Below are positions 59,751 through 64,000 of a stretch of DNA of 64,000 nucleotides, piece by piece. The notes under the pieces were generated by a model. The model was not told where the DNA came from. It saw only the letters and a list, made by a program, of their open reading frames with translations, and made no database searches. Position 1 is the first letter of the stretch; every line of letters starts with the position of its first letter. The position numbers were made by a program, and so were the translations under genes. The DNA comes from Ornithinimicrobium pratense (lineage in GTDB: Bacteria; Actinomycetota; Actinomycetes; Actinomycetales; Dermatophilaceae), in NCBI RefSeq assembly GCF_008843165.1, contig NZ_CP044427.1, positions 186,001 to 250,000 of the forward strand. The letters run 5' to 3'.

Positions 59751-60665
59751 ATGGACACCACATACCTCAGCCACGCGATCGATGTGCAGGACGCCGTCGT
59801 CCGCTACGGCGACGTGACGGCTCTGGACGGCGTCGACCTGCAGGTCGAGCCGGGCCAGGTGACGGCCCTGCTCGGTCCCAACGGGGCCGGCAAGACCACC
59901 CTGGTCGACTGCCTGGAGGGCTTCCGGCGACCGACCTCGGGCACGGTCCGCGTCCTGGGCATCGACCCGTGGCGCGCCGGCACCCGTTGGCGTGACCGCA
60001 TCGGAGTCGTCCTGCAGGACACCCGGATGGATGCCGACCTCACGGTCGCCGAGTTCGTCGCCATGACCCGAGGTTGGTATGCCGACCCGCTCAGGGCGGA
60101 CGAGATCCTCTCCGCCGTGGGCCTCACCGGTTTGGCGGACCGGCGGGTGCACAAGCTGTCCGGCGGTGAACGGCGCCGCCTCGACCTGGGGCTGGCGCTG
60201 GCCGGACGCCCGGACCTGCTCTTCCTCGACGAGCCGACCACGGGGCTGGACCCCAACGCGCGGCGCGAGCTGTGGGAGCTGTTGTCGGGGCTGCGCAGCC
60301 AGGGCCACACCATCCTGCTGACCAGCCACGACATGCACGAGGTCGAAGCGCTCGCGGACCAGGTCGCCGTGCTCATCGGCGGACGGATCCGGGCGGAGGG
60401 CACGGTCGCACAGATGCGGGAGCAGTCCGGGCTGCCCGCGACGGTGTCCTTCGTCAGCAGCGCCGACCCCGCACGCATCACCCCGCTGGGGGCCGAGCGT
60501 GACGAGCGCACGGGGCGTTGGCAGCTCCGCACTGACGACACCACCGACACGCTGCGACGGGTCACCGCCGCACTGGGCGAGGACGTGATGGACGTCCAGC
60601 TGCGGACGCCCACCTTCGAGGACGTCTACCTCACACTGCTCGGCCGAAAGGAGGCCCACTCATGA
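59751..60665 (+). CDS. LAP cluster ABC exporter ATPase
   Basis: A 304-aa ATPase: LLGPNGAGKTTLVDCLEGF (Walker A), LSGGERRRLDLGLAL (signature), LLFLDEPTTGLDP (Walker B) and LTSHDMHEVEAL (switch His), with a C-terminal DUF4162-type domain. It is of the drug/peptide exporter type, as in plantazolicin clusters, and probably exports the mature peptide and gives self-protection. The start is uncertain: ATG 59751 gives the usual N-terminus, but an in-frame ATG at 59688 would add 21 residues. It overlaps the permease by 4 nt. Confidence 0.92.
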   Translation: MDTTYLSHAIDVQDAVVRYGDVTALDGVDLQVEPGQVTALLGPNGAGKTTLVDCLEGFRRPTSGTVRVLGIDPWRAGTRWRDRIGVVLQDTRMDADLTVAEFVAMTRGWYADPLRADEILSAVGLTGLADRRVHKLSGGERRRLDLGLALAGRPDLLFLDEPTTGLDPNARRELWELLSGLRSQGHTILLTSHDMHEVEALADQVAVLIGGRIRAEGTVAQMREQSGLPATVSFVSSADPARITPLGAERDERTGRWQLRTDDTTDTLRRVTAALGEDVMDVQLRTPTFEDVYLTLLGRKEAHS

Positions 60666-61507
60666 TGACCGTCGGCTCCGTCCACGACGACACCGCACCG
60701 CTCATGACCCCACCCACGACCCCCGCCGACGGCCAGGCCCGGCCCCACCGCCCCGACCCACCGGGTGCGCTCGGGAGCGCCGTGCGCCAGCTGCGCTGGG
60801 ACTGGCTGCAGCAGATGCGCAATCCCTCGGCAATCTTCTTCACCCTGGCGCTGCCGGTGCTCTTCCTGCTCGCGTTCGCGATCACCAGCCCCGACACCGA
60901 GGCCGCGGCCGGCTACTACGTCCCCACCATGATGGGGCTGGCCGCCGCCTCGGGCACGCTGACCAACCTCGCCGTCACGCTGACCTACCTGCGCGAGTAC
61001 GGCCAGCTCAAGCGCATTCTGGTGACGCCGCTGCCGCGCAGTTCCTTCCTCGCCGGACGGATCGCGGCCGCCGGGATCGTCTCGCTGCTGACCTGCGCGG
61101 TGCTCGGCGTCGTCGGCGCGGCAGCGTATGACGTGATGCCCGAGCAGCTCTGGGCGCTGCTGCTGGCCCTGGTCGTCATCGTCACGGCCGGCAGCGCGGT
61201 CGGTGTGCTCACCACGACGATCATCCGCAGCGAGACCGCCGCGGCGCCGGTCGCCAACGCCATCGGCCTGCCGGTCATGCTGGCCTCCGGCGTCTTCTTC
61301 CCGCTGTCCAACGCCCCCGACTGGTTCACCCGGGTCGCCGAGCTGCTCCCGTTCACCCGGTCCGTGGAGCTGGCGGTGGCCTCATACGAGGGGACCGTCA
61401 CCGGCGAGCTCGTGCAGCAGGCGCTGCTCACCGGTGGCCTGTGGACCCTCGGGGCGATTGTGCTGGCCGTCCGGTTCTTCAGCTGGGCGCCACGCAAGAG
61501 GCGGTGA
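60662..61507 (+). CDS. LAP cluster ABC-2 permease
   Basis: A 281-aa permease. A hydrophilic Pro/Thr-rich N-terminus of about 35 residues is followed by six helices with ABC2_membrane features (NPSAIFFTLALPVLFLLAFAI, TLTYLREYGQLKRILVTPLPRSSFLAGRI, LASGVFFPLSNAPDWFTRVAELLPFTRSVEL). It forms the exporter with the ATPase before it. The stop overlaps the GTG of the next gene (GTGA). Confidence 0.92.
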   Translation: MMTVGSVHDDTAPLMTPPTTPADGQARPHRPDPPGALGSAVRQLRWDWLQQMRNPSAIFFTLALPVLFLLAFAITSPDTEAAAGYYVPTMMGLAAASGTLTNLAVTLTYLREYGQLKRILVTPLPRSSFLAGRIAAAGIVSLLTCAVLGVVGAAAYDVMPEQLWALLLALVVIVTAGSAVGVLTTTIIRSETAAAPVANAIGLPVMLASGVFFPLSNAPDWFTRVAELLPFTRSVELAVASYEGTVTGELVQQALLTGGLWTLGAIVLAVRFFSWAPRKRR

Positions 61508-62304
61508 GGGCGGTGCCGCTGTCGACCCCCACGCTGGCCGCGAACGGGCTGACCCTCCTGTCCCAGCGCGAGAGCATGACCCGCGCCGCTCGACAGGCCG
61601 CCGGGACCGCCACCGGCGACCTCCCCCACGGCGCCGTGGTCGCCGACCTGTGGAGCACCGACGAGTCCTGGCGGGAGCACCTGCATCGGGCCCTCGCGAC
61701 CGGAGGGCCGGTGGTGCTTCTGTCCAGTCTGGGCATCGACGGTCCCAGGCACCGCGACCCCTACACCCAGGTCCTCGCGGACCGTGAGCGGCACGCTCGC
61801 CAGGCGGTCCCAGGCGCGCTGGTGCTTCGGCTCGCGCCGGTCGTCGAGGACTTGGCCGTCTACGAGGGGGCGCTGCGTGCCGGGGTGCCCATCCACCACG
61901 CGTACCCGGCGGAGCCGGTCGCCTGGCTCGCGGCGCGTGACGCGGTCGGCGTGGCTGCGGCTGCCCTGCGGAACGGCCGCACAGCCTCGGTGCTCGAGGT
62001 GGCCGGCGGTCAGGAGGTCACGGTGACCAGGCTCCTGGAGGACTACGCCCGCCGGCTCGGCGCGGCCTCCCCCGGGCTCATCCCCGTCCCGGCCGAGCAG
62101 CTGCTGGCCCAGCTCGAGCAGGTCTTCGGGGCGGATAGCGCCGCCGCCGTCGTCGGCCACCAGCAGTGGGTGGGCTCCGTCGCCGGGCGTACCGGCCGTG
62201 GGGCCGAGACGGTGCGGCGGGCCCTGGGTCGGGAGCCCACCGGCTGGGCCACCGCGGTAGCCGGCCTGACCGCACCCCTCCCTCCCGCCCCCGGCACGCC
62301 CTGA
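61504..62304 (+). CDS. SDR/NmrA-like protein lacking the NAD-binding glycine motif
   Basis: A 266-aa protein. Residues ~45-215 follow the NmrA-like atypical SDR pattern: a DLWSTDESWREHLHRAL helix, PVVLLSSLGIDGPRHRDPYTQ, then GALVLRLAPVVEDLAVYEGALRAGVPIHHAY, DAVGVAAAALR and a beta strand EVAGGQEVTVTRLLEDYARRL. The usual first strand with GATGxxG is missing; the N-terminus reads PTLAANGLTLLSQRES instead. Either NAD(P) is not bound or the protein is a scaffold. GTG at 61504 overlaps the permease stop by 4 nt. Its role in the LAP pathway is unknown. Confidence 0.82.
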   Translation: MRAVPLSTPTLAANGLTLLSQRESMTRAARQAAGTATGDLPHGAVVADLWSTDESWREHLHRALATGGPVVLLSSLGIDGPRHRDPYTQVLADRERHARQAVPGALVLRLAPVVEDLAVYEGALRAGVPIHHAYPAEPVAWLAARDAVGVAAAALRNGRTASVLEVAGGQEVTVTRLLEDYARRLGAASPGLIPVPAEQLLAQLEQVFGADSAAAVVGHQQWVGSVAGRTGRGAETVRRALGREPTGWATAVAGLTAPLPPAPGTP

Positions 62305-62338
62305 CCGACACGACAGAAGGAAATGGACAACAAGACCC

Positions 62339-62536
62339 ATGTCACCCGCCCGCGACGATCTCGTCCTCATGCCGATCCTGCTGGCCCTGGGCCTGAGCGC
62401 CTTCGGCGGCCTGGTGGTCTGGCTGATCACCCAGTCGGCCGGCCACGCGCTGACCTCCGCGGCCATCGGCCTGCTCATCGGCGCAGCCATCTATCTGCTC
62501 TCCGTGGGCAACGCCCGCAAGAACGAAAGGCAATGA
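62339..62536 (+). CDS. 65-aa two-helix membrane protein of the LAP cluster
   Basis: Two helices, LVLMPILLALGLSAFGGLVVWLI (about 8-30) and ALTSAAIGLLIGAAIYLLSV (about 37-56), with a basic C-terminus (GNARKNERQ). The nearest ribosome-like site (AGAAGGAAA, from 62314) is about 16 nt upstream, so initiation may be weak. The stop overlaps or abuts the cyclodehydratase start. By position it could be an immunity, export-accessory or enzyme-anchoring protein; no known family recognised. Confidence 0.72.
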   Translation: MSPARDDLVLMPILLALGLSAFGGLVVWLITQSAGHALTSAAIGLLIGAAIYLLSVGNARKNERQ

Positions 62537-62538
62537 CC

Positions 62539-63498
62539 ATGACCTCCCCCACTCTCGCCCCCCGCACCCGGTTGCTCCGCTCTGGCGACAAGCTCTTGGT
62601 CGCCAAGGACTCCGAGGTCCGCACGATCTCCGGCGCGGCCGCGGTGGACCTCGTCGACACCCTGGTCCGCTCCGCCAACGGGCCGCGGCTGCCGGTCCCT
62701 AGCGACGCCGGCCCGGAGTGGCACGCCTTCCTCGCCCTGCTCACCGAGGCGGGGCTGGTCACGACCGACCCGGCCGTCGCGCGGGCCAGCGGTCAGGCCC
62801 GCCTGCTGTGGGACCGCTGCGGGCAGGCGCTGCCCATCCAGGACATCGACAGCGCGCTGCGCCGGTCGACGGTCCCCGTGGTGGGCAGCGGCACGGTGGC
62901 CGACCGCATCCGCCAGATCGTCCAGGAGGCCGGGCCGCGGGTCGTCGCAGACCGGGCCGCCGGCGCGTGCGGGGCCGATGTCCCCGGCGCCGTCGCGGTC
63001 ACCGTGGTGGTGGGGGAGTCGCTCACCGACCCGGCGCTGCTGGATCACAACGCGTGGGCGTTGGAGCACCGGGCGCCGTGGCTGGCGGTCGTCCCTGATG
63101 ACGCCGGGCGCTCGGTCGTCGGACCGTATGTCGTCCCCGGCTCCTCAGCCTGCTTCCGCTGCTACCTGCTCCGCCGGACCGCCAACTTCCCGGACCGGCG
63201 CATCATCGGCGAGCTGAGCACCGCCGAGCCCGTGCCCACGAACACCCCCCGGGTCCAGCTGCTGGGCATGGGGTGGTTCACCGCCGCTTTGGCCGCCGAG
63301 AAGGTGCTGGAACGGGTGGCGCTCGGTGACCACTCCTCGATGAGCGCGCCCGGCTCCCTGGCCAGCATTGAGCCCGCCCGGCCCGGCGTCGAGGTCTCCG
63401 AGCACCGGGTGCTGCGGGTGCCGCGCTGCCCGACCTGCTCGCCGGCCGCCGGGCACGGCCTGCCCCAGGTGTGGTTCCACGGTGGTGAACGGCCGTGA
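62539..63498 (+). CDS. LAP cyclodehydratase partner (E1-like, C protein)
   Basis: A 319-aa ocin-ThiF-like protein. The N-terminal ~85 residues (RTRLLRSGDKLLVAKDSEVRTI) form a winged-helix peptide-recognition region. The middle is E1-like (VPVVGSGTVADRI, AVTVVVGESLTDPALLDHNAWAL). Two CxxC pairs, CFRC and CPTC near the end, form the structural zinc site. The partner presents the leader peptide to YcaO. The GAAAGG ribosome site favours ATG 62539 (8 nt) over ATG 62533 (2 nt). Its GTGA overlap couples it to the YcaO gene. Confidence 0.9.
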   Translation: MTSPTLAPRTRLLRSGDKLLVAKDSEVRTISGAAAVDLVDTLVRSANGPRLPVPSDAGPEWHAFLALLTEAGLVTTDPAVARASGQARLLWDRCGQALPIQDIDSALRRSTVPVVGSGTVADRIRQIVQEAGPRVVADRAAGACGADVPGAVAVTVVVGESLTDPALLDHNAWALEHRAPWLAVVPDDAGRSVVGPYVVPGSSACFRCYLLRRTANFPDRRIIGELSTAEPVPTNTPRVQLLGMGWFTAALAAEKVLERVALGDHSSMSAPGSLASIEPARPGVEVSEHRVLRVPRCPTCSPAAGHGLPQVWFHGGERP

Positions 63499-64000
63499 CG
63501 GCGACGACCGAGAGGGTGGGGGCCGGGGCGCCGACCCGCGCCATACCCGCCCTGTCCACCGAGACCCCCTGGACCGAACCCCAGGTCGGCTGGGGCCGGC
63601 TGGCCACCTTTGCCTCTCCCATGGTCGGGGTCGTGCACCGGCTCTTCGAGCAGCTCCACGACGTCGACGACATCCGGATGACCGGTGTCGGTGCGCAGGC
63701 GTGCGAGTCGACCTGGCTGCTGGGTGCCCCCTGCAACGAGCTCAACGGCGGCGGCGCGGGTGACCCCCGCCAGGCGCGGGCCGCGGCCATCGGCGAGACG
63801 GTCGAGCGCTACAGCGGCGCCTACGTCGACCCGCTGGCCCTGACCCTCGCCACGCCGGCCGAGCTCGCGGTGCAAGGCCTTGACCACGTCCGGCCCGACG
63901 AGCTGACGCTCCTGGCGCCCGAACAGCTCGCCGACCCGGGGTGCCCGTTCGTCCCGTTCACCGACCACACCCGGCTGCAGTGGGTGACCGGTGTCGACCT
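63495..64000 (+). CDS. YcaO cyclodehydratase (D protein), C-terminus outside window
   Basis: The first 168 residues of a YcaO enzyme, which activates backbone amides with ATP so that Cys, Ser and Thr side chains close into azolines. The ATP-binding helix ARAAAIGETVERYSGAY (SxxEAxER-type motif) is visible near residue 100. The N-terminal LGAPCNELNGGGAGDPRQ fits TOMM-type YcaOs, separate from the C protein as in plantazolicin clusters. GTG at 63495 overlaps the C-protein stop by 4 nt. The catalytic C-terminus is beyond the window. Confidence 0.93.
   Translation, partial: MTATTERVGAGAPTRAIPALSTETPWTEPQVGWGRLATFASPMVGVVHRLFEQLHDVDDIRMTGVGAQACESTWLLGAPCNELNGGGAGDPRQARAAAIGETVERYSGAYVDPLALTLATPAELAVQGLDHVRPDELTLLAPEQLADPGCPFVPFTDHTRLQWVTGVD

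Noticed and set aside
62323..62538. N-terminal extension MDNKTHVTRPRRSRPH of the cyclodehydratase C protein
   Set aside because: The Arg/Pro-rich reading is the shifted frame of the two-helix protein, and the GAAAGG site points to ATG 62539. Its good ribosome site may simply serve the mini-protein.

Overview
The window is about 70% G+C, with dense gene packing, many 1-4 nt ATGA/GTGA gene overlaps and frequent GTG starts. Together with lineage-typical families (DUF5926, DUF4446, DUF222-HNH, a class F-like sortase, CsoR, HisKA_3/NarL two-component pairs) this points to a high-GC actinobacterium. The Intrasporangiaceae/Ornithinimicrobiaceae group is my best guess, but the sequence alone does not fix the genus. 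No rRNA, tRNA, CRISPR array or intact insertion sequence was found.

Layout. 1-6.7 kb: a partial receiver-like protein, an SLC13 transporter, a MurE-type ligase, a 23-bp tandem repeat, a frameshifted lgt, an acyl-CoA hydrolase and a DUF5926 gene. 6.7-13.3 kb: a GT2 glycosyltransferase, a large membrane protein with a phosphatase-like ectodomain, DUF4446, a diacylglycerol kinase, serS and a Nudix hydrolase. 13.3-18.2 kb: a secreted, tail-anchored protein under a Crp-like site, a sortase-fold protein, and a DUF222-HNH protein. 18.2-25.3 kb: a two-component system and an ABC exporter that share an operator-like element, then HAD, SpoU methyltransferase and VOC genes. 25.3-29.1 kb: a copper operon (csoR-copZ-copA) with a clear CsoR operator, then an XRE regulator/membrane protein pair behind three inverted repeats. 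29.2-33.5 kb: purB, galE and a BlaI/M56 pair with a BlaI-like operator. 33.5-41.8 kb: an operon of two large FtsX-type permeases and two ATPases. The distal permease has a frameshift and one ATPase carries an AbrB-like tail. 41.9-46.2 kb: phenylacetate/acyl-CoA genes and a Nudix fusion. 46.2-57.6 kb: deoD, a glycosyltransferase/kinase pair, a glucose-sorbosone dehydrogenase-type lipoprotein, FMN reductase, enoyl-CoA hydratase, a GlgC-like nucleotidyltransferase, an alpha/beta hydrolase, an NAD epimerase, a decayed YqeB-like gene, a DUF2975/HTH pair and an AAA+ ATPase.

The most interesting region is 59.4-64.0 kb, the left part of a linear azol(in)e-containing peptide (LAP/TOMM) biosynthetic cluster. 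It holds a 51-aa precursor, a hairpin just after it, an ABC-2 exporter, an SDR-like protein with no visible NAD-binding glycine motif, a two-helix mini-protein, an E1-like cyclodehydratase partner and the start of a YcaO cyclodehydratase. The precursor leader ends LFEPTAA and the next residues are Arg-Cys, as in plantazolicin. The core, however, is RCSSSSSTCCVLCVKVS, with nine consecutive cyclisable residues, unlike the plantazolicin cores I know. The window ends inside the YcaO gene, so dehydrogenase, protease and methyltransferase genes are predicted but unseen.

Two window-wide patterns stand out. At least 23 genes have a TANNNT-like -10 hexamer ending 6-8 nt before the start codon, which implies pervasive leaderless transcription. 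The 9-mer GGTATGCCG (either strand) occurs 17 times where about one is expected. It is enriched between genes and, inside genes, is often kept by using the rare ATA isoleucine codon.
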